Origin: Pelagibacterales bacterium SAG-MED30
Lineage (GTDB): Bacteria > Pseudomonadota > Alphaproteobacteria > Pelagibacterales > Pelagibacteraceae
Reading direction: 5' to 3'
Length of the DNA stretch: 43,275 nucleotides
Assembly: GCA_014653775.1 (NCBI GenBank)
Contig: JACWEA010000007.1
Span: 1 to 43,275 of the forward strand
Positions within the stretch are counted from its first letter, which is position 1. Every line of letters starts with the position of its first letter. A program made the translations under genes and the position numbers. The notes beneath the pieces are model-generated. The model was not told where the DNA came from, made no database searches, and worked only from the letters and a program-made list of their open reading frames with translations. Below are positions 8,769-17,028 of the stretch, in pieces.

Positions 8769-9158
8769 TGAAAAAAAAAATATCTAATTGTAATTGCTGA
8801 TTATTATAAAAATATTTCAGATGGTTTATTAAAAAGTGCTTTAAAATTTATTCCAAAATCATCAAGAGTAAAAATTATTAAAGTTCCTGGTGTTTTTGAA
8901 ATTCCTATTACAATTTCTAAAAATATAAAAAAATACGATGCATTTATTGCTTTGGGATGTGTAATAAAAGGACAAACACCTCATTTTAATTTTATTTCAC
9001 AAGCATCTACTAATGCTATTATGGATTTATCTATAATAAATAAAAAGCCCATAGGAAATGGTATAATAACTTGTTTGAATATGAGACAGGCTAAAATTAG
9101 AAAAAAAAAAGGTGCTGAAGCTACTAAAGCAGTAATTTCTATATTATCTCAAAGATGA
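8768..9158 (+). CDS. ribH: Lumazine synthase, frameshifted in a poly-A run at its start
   Basis: Makes 6,7-dimethyl-8-ribityllumazine, the substrate of ribE. From 8784 onward one frame reads without interruption to TGA 9156-9158 and carries LIVIADYYKNISD, VPGVFEIP, YDAFIALGCVIKG, the catalytic-histidine segment QTPHF, and IGNGIITCLN. The ATG at 8768 (TAATG with the ribB stop) is in another frame: it is followed by ten A residues and a stop at 8798-8800. Removing one A would join the ATG to the conserved frame as MKKKYLIVIADYY, about 129 residues. The only in-frame start without a shift is a TTG at 8952, which would delete over a third of the enzyme. Either a sequencing error or slippage on A10; the rest is intact, so a decayed gene is less likely. 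Confidence 0.85.
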
Positions 9159-9559
9159 GAACACAGTTTAATCCTAAGAATAATCCGAGAGTAATAATTA
9201 TTCAAAAATTATATGGTAAACTTTATAATGAAAATAATAATATTGACTTTCCTAAACATAGGTTCAAAAAATTCATAAAAGATATCGTTTTAGGCACAAT
9301 AGAAAGAAATGATCTTATTTTAGATGAATTAAATAAAAAACTAGGTGATAAATTTATTTTTAAAAATTTGGATAAGGTTTTCCAGACAATATTGATAGCT
9401 GCAACTTATGAATTAATGTACAAACCTAATACATCAATTAATATTATCATAAAAGAATATTTAAATTCATCAAATTTTTTTCTCGAGGATTCACAAACTA
9501 AATATCTAAATGCCTTATTAGACAATGTTGGAAAAAAATTAAGAAGTAATGATGCATGA
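9155..9559 (+). CDS. nusB: Transcription antitermination factor NusB
   Basis: All-helical RNA-binding factor that joins NusE (S10) on boxA in rRNA antitermination. The 134-residue protein has the NusB-like arrangement: an N-terminal basic helix, the FIKDIVLGTIERNDLI segment, QTILIAATYELMY, and a C-terminal helix LNALLDNVGKKL matching the family's 'VNGVLDKI' end. The ATG forms ATGA with the ribH stop. The ribH-nusB-thiL order is widespread in alphaproteobacteria and strongly supports the call. Confidence 0.92.
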   Translation: MRTQFNPKNNPRVIIIQKLYGKLYNENNNIDFPKHRFKKFIKDIVLGTIERNDLILDELNKKLGDKFIFKNLDKVFQTILIAATYELMYKPNTSINIIIKEYLNSSNFFLEDSQTKYLNALLDNVGKKLRSNDA

Positions 9560-10511
9560 ATTTGAATTAATAAATAACTATTTTTCAAAATTATCTAAAA
9601 ATAATAAATTTGCGCTTGATTTAAATGATGATGTTTTTTTTGATAATAAAAAAGGCACTATAATTTCTGTTGATACTTATAATATCGGTAATCATTTTAT
9701 TAATTTTAAACATCCTAATCTTGTTGTAAAAAAAATTTTAAGGTCATCAATATCAGATTTAATATGCAAAGGTGTAATACCAAAATTTTATTTTATTTCA
9801 GGATCAGGTAATAAAAAAACATTATCAAAAATTAATTTAAATAAAATTTCTAAATCACTTAAAGAAGAACAAAAAAAATATAAAATTAAGTTAAGTGGTG
9901 GTGATACTACTTATTCAAATAAACTAAGCTTTACTATCACTACATTAGGTTATTCAAATAAAATTATTTTAAGAAATAATGCTAAATTAAATGATGATAT
10001 TTATGTTACAGGTAATTTAGGAGATAGCTTTATAGGACTTAAAATCTTACAAAAAAAAATTAAAATAAAAAAAAAATTAACTAATTATTTTATTAATAAA
10101 TATTATAAGCCAGATATACAATTTAATTTAACTAAACATTTGTTAAACTTAGCAAATACCTCAATTGATATTTCAGATGGTTTAGTAAGTGACTTAGAAA
10201 AAATGCTTAATAAACAAGATTTTTCTTTTTATTTAAACTTAAATAAAATTCCTATCTCAAAACAATTAACCAATATAATCAAAATTAAAAATTTTAAAAA
10301 AACTAACTTAATTTCTAATGGAGATGATTATCAGGTGTTATTTACTGCTACTCCTAAGAAAGCAAGAATCGTTGGGAATCTATCAAAAATTTTAGGAATA
10401 AAAATTTCTAAAATTGGGAAAATAACATCAAGTAAAAAAAAGTCAGTTATAATCGATGAAAAAGGTATGCAAATAGCACTTAAAAACAAAGGATATATTC
10501 ATCATTTTTAG
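9549..10511 (+). CDS. thiL: Thiamine-monophosphate kinase
   Basis: Phosphorylates thiamine monophosphate to the cofactor thiamine diphosphate. Family marks are LDLNDDVFF and [10 protein letters not shown] near the N-terminus (Mg/ATP acidic residues), the [14 protein letters not shown] dimer segment, [30 protein letters not shown] and [10 protein letters not shown]. Length 320 is normal. It overlaps nusB by 11 bases; ATG 9549 and ATG 9552 are both possible starts. It fits with SAR11 cells that take up a pyrimidine precursor of thiamine and finish the vitamin themselves, although this window does not show the other thi genes. Confidence 0.93.
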   Translation: MMHEFELINNYFSKLSKNNKFALDLNDDVFFDNKKGTIISVDTYNIGNHFINFKHPNLVVKKILRSSISDLICKGVIPKFYFISGSGNKKTLSKINLNKISKSLKEEQKKYKIKLSGGDTTYSNKLSFTITTLGYSNKIILRNNAKLNDDIYVTGNLGDSFIGLKILQKKIKIKKKLTNYFINKYYKPDIQFNLTKHLLNLANTSIDISDGLVSDLEKMLNKQDFSFYLNLNKIPISKQLTNIIKIKNFKKTNLISNGDDYQVLFTATPKKARIVGNLSKILGIKISKIGKITSSKKKSVIIDEKGMQIALKNKGYIHHF

Positions 10512-10588
10512 AAGTTAAATATTGTCTTTTTCATCTTTTTTTGTATTGTCCGGGCTTAAAAATTAACAACCAACAACTTAAGGGTTAT

Positions 10589-12694
10589 ATGAGCGTATCT
10601 GTTGAAACTATTTTATTATACACAATTGGAGCTGGTTTTTTATCTATTGTTTATGGATTTTTAACTGGAAAAAATATTCTTAATTCAAGTCCCGGAAATG
10701 CAAAGATGCAAGAGATTGCTTCAGCAATTCAAATAGGGGCAAAAGCTTATCTAGCAAGACAATATAAAACTATTGCTATTGTTGGAGCTGTTGTTTTAGT
10801 TATTGTGAGTATTGCTTTTAGTCCTTTGGTTGGTCTCGGTTATTTAATTGGAGCAACATTATCAGGTATAGCCGGATATGTAGGAATGTTAGTTTCAGTA
10901 GAAGCAAACGTAAGAACAGCTGAAGCTTCTAGAAAAGGTTTAGCACAAGGTCTTTCTGTAGCATTTAAATCAGGAGCTGTAACAGGAATGTTAGTTGCAG
11001 GATTAGCACTATTAGCTATTGCTGTTTATTATTATTTATTACTTAAATTTGATATTGATGAAAGAGAAATAGTTAATGCACTTGTTGCATTAGGTTTTGG
11101 AGCATCATTGATTTCTATTTTTGCAAGACTTGGTGGTGGAATTTTTACTAAAGGTGCAGATGTTGGAGCAGATTTAGTTGGTAAGGTTGAAGCCGGAATT
11201 CCAGAAGACGATCCAAGAAATCCTGCAGTAATTGCTGACAATGTAGGTGATAATGTAGGTGATTGCGCTGGAATGGCAGCTGATCTATTTGAAACTTACG
11301 CAGTTACAATTGTAGCTACAATGGTTTTATCATCAATCTTTTTTGTAGAAGACTTAAACATGATGATATATCCACTTACAATAGGTGCTGCTTGTTTGTT
11401 AACTTCTATTATTGGCACTTTTTTTGTAAAACTTGGAAGAAGCAATAATGTTATGAATGCTTTATATAAAGGATTTATTGTTTCAGCAGTATCTTCATTA
11501 GCAATTTTATGGCCCGTTACTGATCATGTTATAGGTTTTGCAAATGAATACACAGTAAATAATAAAACTTTTAATGGTATGAGTTTATACTACTGTGGAG
11601 TAATAGGATTGGTTATTACAGGTTTATTAATTTGGATTACAGAATACTATACTGGTACAAGTTACAGACCTGTTAAGTCTGTTGCACTATCTTCAACAAC
11701 GGGTCATGGAACTAACGTTATTCAAGGATTAGCAGTGTCAATGGAAGCTACAGCTATTCCTGCATTAATTATTGTTTCTGGTATTTTAGTTACTAATTCA
11801 ATAGCTGGACTTTTTGGTATAGCTATTGCTGTTACAACAATGCTAGCTTTAGCTGGTATGGTAGTTGCATTAGATGCTTATGGACCAGTAACAGATAATG
11901 CTGGAGGTATTGCAGAAATGTCTAATTTAGATAAAAAAGTAAGAAAAACTACCGATGCATTAGATGCAGTAGGTAATACTACAAAAGCGGTTACTAAAGG
12001 TTATGCTATCGGATCAGCAGGTTTAGGAGCTCTAGTTTTATTTGCTGCTTATACTGAAGATATTAAACATTTTTCAAAAGTTTCTGGATCAGCACTTGAA
12101 GGTATTGTAGTGACTTTTGATTTATCTAATCCTTACGTTGTTGTTGGTTTATTAATTGGAGGTATGTTGCCATACTTGTTTGGTTCTATGGGTATGCAAG
12201 CTGTCGGAAGAGCAGGTAGTGCAGTTGTTGTTGAAGTTAGAAGACAATTTAAAAAATTTCCCGGTATCATGAAAAGAAAACAAAAACCAGATTATGCAAA
12301 ATTAGTAGATTTACTCACTGTTGCTGCAATCAAAGAAATGATAATACCATCTTTATTACCAGTTCTCTCTCCAGTGGTACTTTATTTCATAATTTTATCT
12401 ATTGGTGGTCAAGTGGCTGCTCTCGCTGCAGTAGGTGCAATGTTATTAGGAGTAATTATTACAGGATTATTTGTTGCAGTTTCTATGACAGCTGGTGGGG
12501 GTGCATGGGATAATGCAAAAAAATATATTGAGGACGGTAATCATGGTGGAAAAGGTTCTGAAGCTCATAAAGCTGCTGTTACAGGTGATACAGTTGGTGA
12601 TCCTTATAAAGATACAGCTGGACCAGCAGTTAATCCAATGATTAAGATAACAAATATTGTTGCTTTATTACTTTTAGCTGTTATTGCAGGATAA
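10589..12694 (+). CDS. hppA: Membrane-bound proton-translocating pyrophosphatase
   Basis: Couples PPi hydrolysis to H+ pumping across the inner membrane. About 16 membrane segments; the substrate-site loops are [40 protein letters not shown], and at the C-terminus [13 protein letters not shown] and [19 protein letters not shown] lysine in [10 protein letters not shown] occupies the position where potassium-dependent enzymes have alanine, so this should be the K+-independent class. I start at ATG 10589 ([10 protein letters not shown], 701 residues); the longer frame from 10541 would add a hydrophilic tail that does not look like the family. The stop touches the bamE stop. Confidence 0.96.
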   Translation: MSVSVETILLYTIGAGFLSIVYGFLTGKNILNSSPGNAKMQEIASAIQIGAKAYLARQYKTIAIVGAVVLVIVSIAFSPLVGLGYLIGATLSGIAGYVGMLVSVEANVRTAEASRKGLAQGLSVAFKSGAVTGMLVAGLALLAIAVYYYLLLKFDIDEREIVNALVALGFGASLISIFARLGGGIFTKGADVGADLVGKVEAGIPEDDPRNPAVIADNVGDNVGDCAGMAADLFETYAVTIVATMVLSSIFFVEDLNMMIYPLTIGAACLLTSIIGTFFVKLGRSNNVMNALYKGFIVSAVSSLAILWPVTDHVIGFANEYTVNNKTFNGMSLYYCGVIGLVITGLLIWITEYYTGTSYRPVKSVALSSTTGHGTNVIQGLAVSMEATAIPALIIVSGILVTNSIAGLFGIAIAVTTMLALAGMVVALDAYGPVTDNAGGIAEMSNLDKKVRKTTDALDAVGNTTKAVTKGYAIGSAGLGALVLFAAYTEDIKHFSKVSGSALEGIVVTFDLSNPYVVVGLLIGGMLPYLFGSMGMQAVGRAGSAVVVEVRRQFKKFPGIMKRKQKPDYAKLVDLLTVAAIKEMIIPSLLPVLSPVVLYFIILSIGGQVAALAAVGAMLLGVIITGLFVAVSMTAGGGAWDNAKKYIEDGNHGGKGSEAHKAAVTGDTVGDPYKDTAGPAVNPMIKITNIVALLLLAVIAG

Positions 12695-13156
12695 TTAGTT
12701 TTTAATCCTCTTTTTACCAAGCGGATCATCAATTTTTTGTCTTAAAGATGATAAGAAATTATATACGAAAGATTTTTTAGAATAGTTCAATCCAGTTTGA
12801 TCTTCGTCAAAATTTATATTTTTCATATCATCTTTATTATAAAATTTTTTACTTAATAAAACCCCAGTATTGCCAATTTCAAGTACCAAAACGTTATTTG
12901 TAAGAAGTTTTTTCTTTCCCAATTTACTTAATTTTGAACTACTAGTTTTTCTTTCAATATAAATATATACGTCATTATCAAATGTACTTTTTGTAGACGG
13001 AGGTCCAATTAATTTGATTATATCATTTTTATTTGTGGAATTTATCTTAAGTTTTGCTTGTTTATTTTCTAAGTTGTGCACACCATGATGTTGAACAACT
13101 TTGTTCAATGAACAACTTGCTAAAAAAAATAATGTGAGTATTAATATTTTTTTCAT
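12695..13156 (-). CDS. bamE: Outer-membrane assembly lipoprotein BamE (SmpA/OmlA)
   Basis: Small lipoprotein of the beta-barrel assembly complex. The signal [15 protein letters not shown] has a lipobox ending at Cys15. The following domain has the BamE pattern of two helices then a sheet: TNKNDIIKLIGPPSTKSTFDNDVYIYIE corresponds to the 'T..qV...lGtPs....f....W.Yv' signature, and LVLEIGNTGVLL to the next strand. Length 153 is typical. The start codon overlaps, head to head, the start codon of the next gene on the opposite strand. This pairing with the CBP3-like gene is a common alphaproteobacterial neighbourhood. Confidence 0.88.
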   Translation of the reverse strand: MKKILILTLFFLASCSLNKVVQHHGVHNLENKQAKLKINSTNKNDIIKLIGPPSTKSTFDNDVYIYIERKTSSSKLSKLGKKKLLTNNVLVLEIGNTGVLLSKKFYNKDDMKNINFDEDQTGLNYSKKSFVYNFLSSLRQKIDDPLGKKRIKN

Positions 13157-13646
13157 GAAAAATAAATATATAAATCTTTATAATAATTTTATTAATTTAA
13201 CTACAAATAAATCTTTATATAAAGGCTTATTGACTCAACAAGATACATTTTCAGATCGATTAACTTTATTTTTAATACATTTCGCCTTTTTTTTGAAGGA
13301 ATTTAAGAACTCTGAAAATCAAAAAATTCTACAAGAAATATATGATTTTATTTTTAAACAATTAGAATTGAATATTAGAGAAATTGGTTATGGTGATCAA
13401 TCTGTTAATAAAAAAATGAAGAATTATATTAATAATTTTCACGCAATTATTTCTAATATCCATTTTTGGAATAAATTAGATCGAAATGAAAAAGAGAAAA
13501 ATATTTCACCTTTTTTGACTAATTTTCAAAATATTGATTATTTAGTTGATTATTTTGATGAATTTAGAAATAATCTTGCAAAAAAAACTTTGAAATCTTT
13601 TTTAAAAAGTGTAAGTAACAATAATTATGGCAGTTCCAAAACGTAA
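13155..13646 (+). CDS. Ubiquinol-cytochrome c chaperone (CBP3-like) family protein
   Basis: Belongs to the Ubiq_cyt_C_chap family, relatives of mitochondrial CBP3, which assists cytochrome b and bc1 complex assembly. Recognisable parts are [27 protein letters not shown] and the strongly conserved block [21 protein letters not shown] (about residues 78-98). The start is ATG 13155 (163 residues); an upstream in-frame ATG at 13101 would run through the bamE signal peptide and is unlikely. It overlaps rpmF by 20 bases. The DUF177/YceD gene that often sits between this gene and rpmF or plsX is absent. Confidence 0.82.
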   Translation: MKNKYINLYNNFINLTTNKSLYKGLLTQQDTFSDRLTLFLIHFAFFLKEFKNSENQKILQEIYDFIFKQLELNIREIGYGDQSVNKKMKNYINNFHAIISNIHFWNKLDRNEKEKNISPFLTNFQNIDYLVDYFDEFRNNLAKKTLKSFLKSVSNNNYGSSKT

Positions 13647-13809
13647 ACAAACACCATCAAGAACAGGCATGAGAAGAGCACAAAATATGAAGTTTTCTTC
13701 TAAGAATGTTGTTGAAGATAAAAAATCAGGTGAGTACAGACTTTCTCATCATTTAGATTTAAAAACAGGAATGTATAAAGGTCGACAAGTTTTAGACCCT
13801 AAAGAATAA
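13627..13809 (+). CDS. rpmF: 50S ribosomal protein bL32
   Basis: Sixty-residue large-subunit protein, starting [18 protein letters not shown], the family signature, and ending with a basic [18 protein letters not shown] segment. It has no zinc cysteines, as in other proteobacterial bL32. The ATG is 20 bases inside the preceding gene, so translation is probably coupled. rpmF followed by plsX is a very conserved pair. Confidence 0.97.
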   Translation: MAVPKRKQTPSRTGMRRAQNMKFSSKNVVEDKKSGEYRLSHHLDLKTGMYKGRQVLDPKE

Positions 13810-13826
13810 TTTATAAACAGTTAGTT

Positions 13827-14825
13827 ATGTCAGAAATGATTAAAATTGCAGTTGATGCAATGGGTGGTGATAATTCACCAAAAAAGATTATTGATGGAAT
13901 TATTCATAATCATCAATATGATAAAAATAATTTTTATAAAATTTTTGGAGATAAAAAAAAGATTCAAAGTTTAATTAATTCTAAAATAAATAATAACAAT
14001 TTTGAAATTGTAAATACTTTAAATAAAGTAAATAGTGAAGATAGCCCCTTAGAAGCAGCTAAAAAAGGTAAAGACACCAGTATGTGGTTAGCAGTTGAAA
14101 GTGTTAAAAATAAAAGTTGTGACATAGTTATTTCGGCCGGCAACACTGGAGCATTACTTGTAATTTCAAAATTAAATTTAAAAATGATAGAAAATATTGA
14201 CAAACCTGCTTTATCTGCTCTATGGCCAAATAAAAATGGTATGAGCGTTGTTTTAGATCTTGGTGCAAATATAGAATGTAGTCCAAAAAATTTATTTGAT
14301 TTTAGTTTAATGGGGGCAGCATTATATAGATCATTATATTCAAATATTCCTAACGTTGCTTTGTTAAATATTGGTTCTGAAGAATTAAAAGGTAATGAAA
14401 CAATTAAAGAAACATTTAAATTATTAAATAACAAAAAAACTCAAGATTTCAATTTTTCAGGATATATAGAAGGTAATGAATTAATGAATGGAAATGTAAA
14501 TGTAATTGTATCTGATGGTTTTACAGGAAATGTTGCTCTTAAAACAGCTGAAGGAACTGCTAATTTTATTACAAGTGAGCTTAAAAAAGCACTAAATGGA
14601 AATTTAATAGGTAAAATTTCATCATTATTAAATATATCAAATTTAAAAAAATTTAAAAAACGTTTAGATCCAAGACGTTATAACGGTGCAATTTTTATTG
14701 GTCTAGACTCGCCAGTTGTTAAAAGCCATGGAGGAACAGATTTTATTGGTTTTTCGAATTCACTTGATGTTTGTAGTAGAATAATTAAAGGTAATTTAAT
14801 AGAAAAAATTAAAAATAATATTTAA
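13827..14825 (+). CDS. plsX: Phosphate acyltransferase PlsX
   Basis: Converts acyl-ACP to acyl-phosphate for phospholipid synthesis with PlsY. The N-terminus IKIAVDAMGGDNSPKKIIDG is diagnostic; further blocks are SAGNTGALL, NIGSEELKGNE, the YIEGNEL segment and VSDGFTGNVALKTAEGTA. Length 332 is normal. It lies 17 bases after rpmF and two bases before ihfA. In many relatives fabH stands between plsX and ihfA; here there is no room for it. Confidence 0.96.
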   Translation: MSEMIKIAVDAMGGDNSPKKIIDGIIHNHQYDKNNFYKIFGDKKKIQSLINSKINNNNFEIVNTLNKVNSEDSPLEAAKKGKDTSMWLAVESVKNKSCDIVISAGNTGALLVISKLNLKMIENIDKPALSALWPNKNGMSVVLDLGANIECSPKNLFDFSLMGAALYRSLYSNIPNVALLNIGSEELKGNETIKETFKLLNNKKTQDFNFSGYIEGNELMNGNVNVIVSDGFTGNVALKTAEGTANFITSELKKALNGNLIGKISSLLNISNLKKFKKRLDPRRYNGAIFIGLDSPVVKSHGGTDFIGFSNSLDVCSRIIKGNLIEKIKNNI

Positions 14826-14827
14826 TT

Positions 14828-15127
14828 ATGAGAATTAATTTAACTAAAAAAGATTTAGTTAATTTAATTTATATGCAGCTGGGTTTTTCTAAACAAATAT
14901 CAGAAAATTTGATTGAAGATTTTTTTAAAACTATTTTTTTTAATATTAAAAAAGAAAATACTTTAAAACTCTCAAATTTTGGTACTTTTTTTATTAGAGA
15001 AAAAAAATCAAGAATAGGACGAAATCCAAAAACAAAAGAAAAAAAAATTATTTCTCAAAGAAGTGTTATTCTTTTTAAACCATCTAAAGATTTTAAAAAT
15101 TTTGTTAATTTGAAAAATGAACAATAA
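14828..15127 (+). CDS. ihfA: Integration host factor alpha / HU-family DNA-binding protein
   Basis: Ninety-nine-residue DNA-bending protein. It has the HU/IHF fold pattern: LTKKDLVNLIYMQLGFSK at the N-terminus, LSNFGTFFIREKKSRIGRNPKTKEKK across the beta-arm with the RNP tip, and a closing helix. The GRNPKT motif is the DNA-intercalating arm. Position directly before a MerR-type gene and after plsX marks it as IhfA rather than HU. It overlaps the next gene by 11 bases. Confidence 0.92.
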   Translation: MRINLTKKDLVNLIYMQLGFSKQISENLIEDFFKTIFFNIKKENTLKLSNFGTFFIREKKSRIGRNPKTKEKKIISQRSVILFKPSKDFKNFVNLKNEQ

Positions 15128-15491
15128 ATCAGATCAAGCTTATAAAACAATTGGAGAAGTTGTTAAGTTATTAAATTTAAAAAATAGAAGCAATAAATCT
15201 AATCCTACCCATACTATTCGTTTTTGGGAAAAAGAATTTAAACAAATTAAACCAAAAATCTTAAATGGAAATAGACGTTATTATGATAAGAAAAATATTG
15301 ATTTGTTAAAAAAGATAAAATTTTTGTTAAAAGATCAAGGAATGACTATTAATGGAGTTAAAAAACTATTAAATTCAAATCAATCAAATGAACTTGACGA
15401 ATTTTCAAATAAAACTATAAGTGCTGAAAACTTAAAATATAAAATTAATAAAATATCTAAGATTATTAAAGAACTTAAAATAAATAAATAA
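15117..15491 (+). CDS. MerR-family transcriptional regulator
   Basis: Small regulator with an N-terminal winged helix: YKTIGEVVKLLNL, then THTIRFWEKEFKQIKPK and NGNRRYYDKKNIDLLKKIKFLLKDQGMTINGVKKLL, covering residues about 9-82. A short coiled C-terminal tail follows, with no ligand-binding domain or metal cysteines. Such a gene next to ihfA is a standard alphaproteobacterial arrangement, but its targets are not known to me. It abuts rpmG with no gap. Confidence 0.92.
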   Translation: MNNKSDQAYKTIGEVVKLLNLKNRSNKSNPTHTIRFWEKEFKQIKPKILNGNRRYYDKKNIDLLKKIKFLLKDQGMTINGVKKLLNSNQSNELDEFSNKTISAENLKYKINKISKIIKELKINK

Positions 15492-15683
15492 ATGGCTAAA
15501 AAAACACATATTAAAGTTAGATTAGTTCCTGAAGGAAAACCTGATAGCCCTTTTTTTTATTATGTAAAAAAACCTGCTGGTGGAGAAAAAGCTAAAGTTA
15601 AGTTAAAAGCAAAAAAATATAATCCTGCAACAAGAAAACATGAGGTTTTTATTGAAAAAAAACTTCCACCTCATAGTAAGTAA
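15492..15683 (+). CDS. rpmG: 50S ribosomal protein bL33
   Basis: Sixty-three residues. The beginning MAKKTHIKVRLV and the end KKYNPATRKHEVFIEKKL match bL33 (family: 'KYDPVARKHVEFKEAKI'). It is a few residues longer than the usual 55, with an insertion around KKPAGGEKAK and a short C-terminal extension. No zinc cysteines. It starts on the base after the merR-type stop and its own stop touches the convergent chorismate mutase gene. Confidence 0.92.
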   Translation: MAKKTHIKVRLVPEGKPDSPFFYYVKKPAGGEKAKVKLKAKKYNPATRKHEVFIEKKLPPHSK

Positions 15684-15974
15684 CTATTTTTTTTTAAAAT
15701 TTCTTCTTTCAAAATCGATATATGAATAAATCATATTCTTCCAAATACGATTAGTTATTTTAGGGTCAATTTTATTTTTTAATGATTTTTTTCTTATTTG
15801 ATTAAGAATAAATTTAATTCTTTTTTGGTCTATAATTTGATTTTTATTTTCTTTTAGTTTGAGAACTTCTTTTACTAAAGTGGTTCTTTTTTTTATTAAC
15901 TTAATAAAAGAATTATCTAATTTATCTAACTTTTTTCTTATTTTTTTTAATTTTATTATATTTTTTGGCGACAT
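15684..15974 (-). CDS. Chorismate mutase, AroQ class
   Basis: Converts chorismate to prephenate for phenylalanine and tyrosine. The 96-residue all-helical protein follows the AroQ pattern: LKKIRKKLDKLDNSFIKLIKKRTTLVKEVLKLKENK gives the first helix with the active-site arginines and lysine, followed by DQKRIKFILNQIRKKS and a third helix. It stands alone as a monofunctional domain, in a lone minus-strand gene between rpmG and ctaA. The sequence is lysine-rich, which lowers certainty slightly. Confidence 0.85.
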   Translation of the reverse strand: MSPKNIIKLKKIRKKLDKLDNSFIKLIKKRTTLVKEVLKLKENKNQIIDQKRIKFILNQIRKKSLKNKIDPKITNRIWKNMIYSYIDFERRNFKKK

Positions 15975-16017
15975 TTATTCAGTTGGATTAAAGTATAATT
16001 ATTATATTTATCTAAAT

Positions 16018-17028
16018 ATGTACATAGAAAATAGTGTTAGAAAAAAATATATTTCTTTTTGGTTAGCGACTATGTTTTGTATCATTTCAATAATGATAGT
16101 AGTCGGGGGTTTAACTAGACTTACTGATTCTGGATTATCAATTACAGAATGGGAGCTTTTTTCTGGTTTCTTACCACCTTTAACTACTAGTGATTGGGAT
16201 AATTATTTTAACTTATATAAAGAAATTCCTGAATTTAAAGAACAAAATTATTCTATGACATTACAAGAATTTAAAATAATTTTTTGGTGGGAGTGGGCTC
16301 ATAGATTTTTGGGAAGACTTATTGGTATTTTATTTCTTATACCTTTAATTATTTTTACATTTAAAGAAGGTTATAAAAAATTAATCAATTTATATGTAAT
16401 TTTTTTCTTAATTTGTTTTCAAGGATTTATAGGATGGTATATGGTTTCTAGCGGATTAGTTGATAGAGTTGATGTTAGTCATTTCAGATTATCAATTCAT
16501 TTAATTATTGCATTTTTAATAATTACATTAATTTTATGGAATTATTTAAACTTAAAAATCAAAAAAAATTTACATGAAAAATTAAATTACTATATTCCAG
16601 TATTATTTTTAATTTTTATATATGGACAAATTATTATTGGCGCATTTGTATCAGGAATGGATGCTGGTCAAATATATAACTCTTGGCCTTTAATGGGTAA
16701 TTCTTATTTTCCTGATGATAATGAAATTATCAATATTTTTAAAATTTCTGCATTTAGTGAACCATCTTTAGTTCAATTTTTTCATCGTAATTTAGCTTAT
16801 ATAATATTAGTTTTTTATTTATTTATATTAATTAAAATCTACAAAAAAAAATTGAAAAAATTATATGTTCCAATAAATATTGTTGGTTTATTCTTGATTA
16901 TTCAAATTTTTTTAGGAATATTAACTTTAATTTTAGGTGCACAGATTTATATAGCTTCTATGCACCAAATAAGTTCTATATTTTTAGTTAGTTCTTCCGT
17001 TTATTTTTTGTTCTTAAATTCTAACTAA
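16018..17028 (+). CDS. ctaA: Heme A synthase CtaA (COX15-type)
   Basis: Inner-membrane oxidase that converts heme O to heme A for cytochrome aa3 oxidase. Eight membrane segments are expected and visible; family marks are GGLTRLTDSGLSITEW, WWEWAHRFLGRLIG, GFIGWYMVSSGL, VSHFRLSIHL, GAFVSGMDAG, FFHRNLAY and ASMHQIS, with the conserved histidine pairs. I start at ATG 16018 (MYIENSVRKK, 336 residues); the frame is open further upstream but that part lies antisense to the chorismate mutase gene. The 3' end overlaps convergent metY by eight bases. Confidence 0.95.
   Translation: MYIENSVRKKYISFWLATMFCIISIMIVVGGLTRLTDSGLSITEWELFSGFLPPLTTSDWDNYFNLYKEIPEFKEQNYSMTLQEFKIIFWWEWAHRFLGRLIGILFLIPLIIFTFKEGYKKLINLYVIFFLICFQGFIGWYMVSSGLVDRVDVSHFRLSIHLIIAFLIITLILWNYLNLKIKKNLHEKLNYYIPVLFLIFIYGQIIIGAFVSGMDAGQIYNSWPLMGNSYFPDDNEIINIFKISAFSEPSLVQFFHRNLAYIILVFYLFILIKIYKKKLKKLYVPINIVGLFLIIQIFLGILTLILGAQIYIASMHQISSIFLVSSSVYFLFLNSN

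Noticed and set aside
8952-9158. Short separate gene starting at TTG 8952
   Set aside because: It is the C-terminal half of ribH; the upstream codons in the same frame are also conserved lumazine synthase sequence.
10541-10588. Upstream extension of hppA
   Set aside because: The extra residues are polar and unlike the family N-terminus; ATG 10589 gives the expected hydrophobic start.
13101-13154. Earlier start of the CBP3-like gene
   Set aside because: It would run antisense through the bamE signal peptide and adds no conserved residues.
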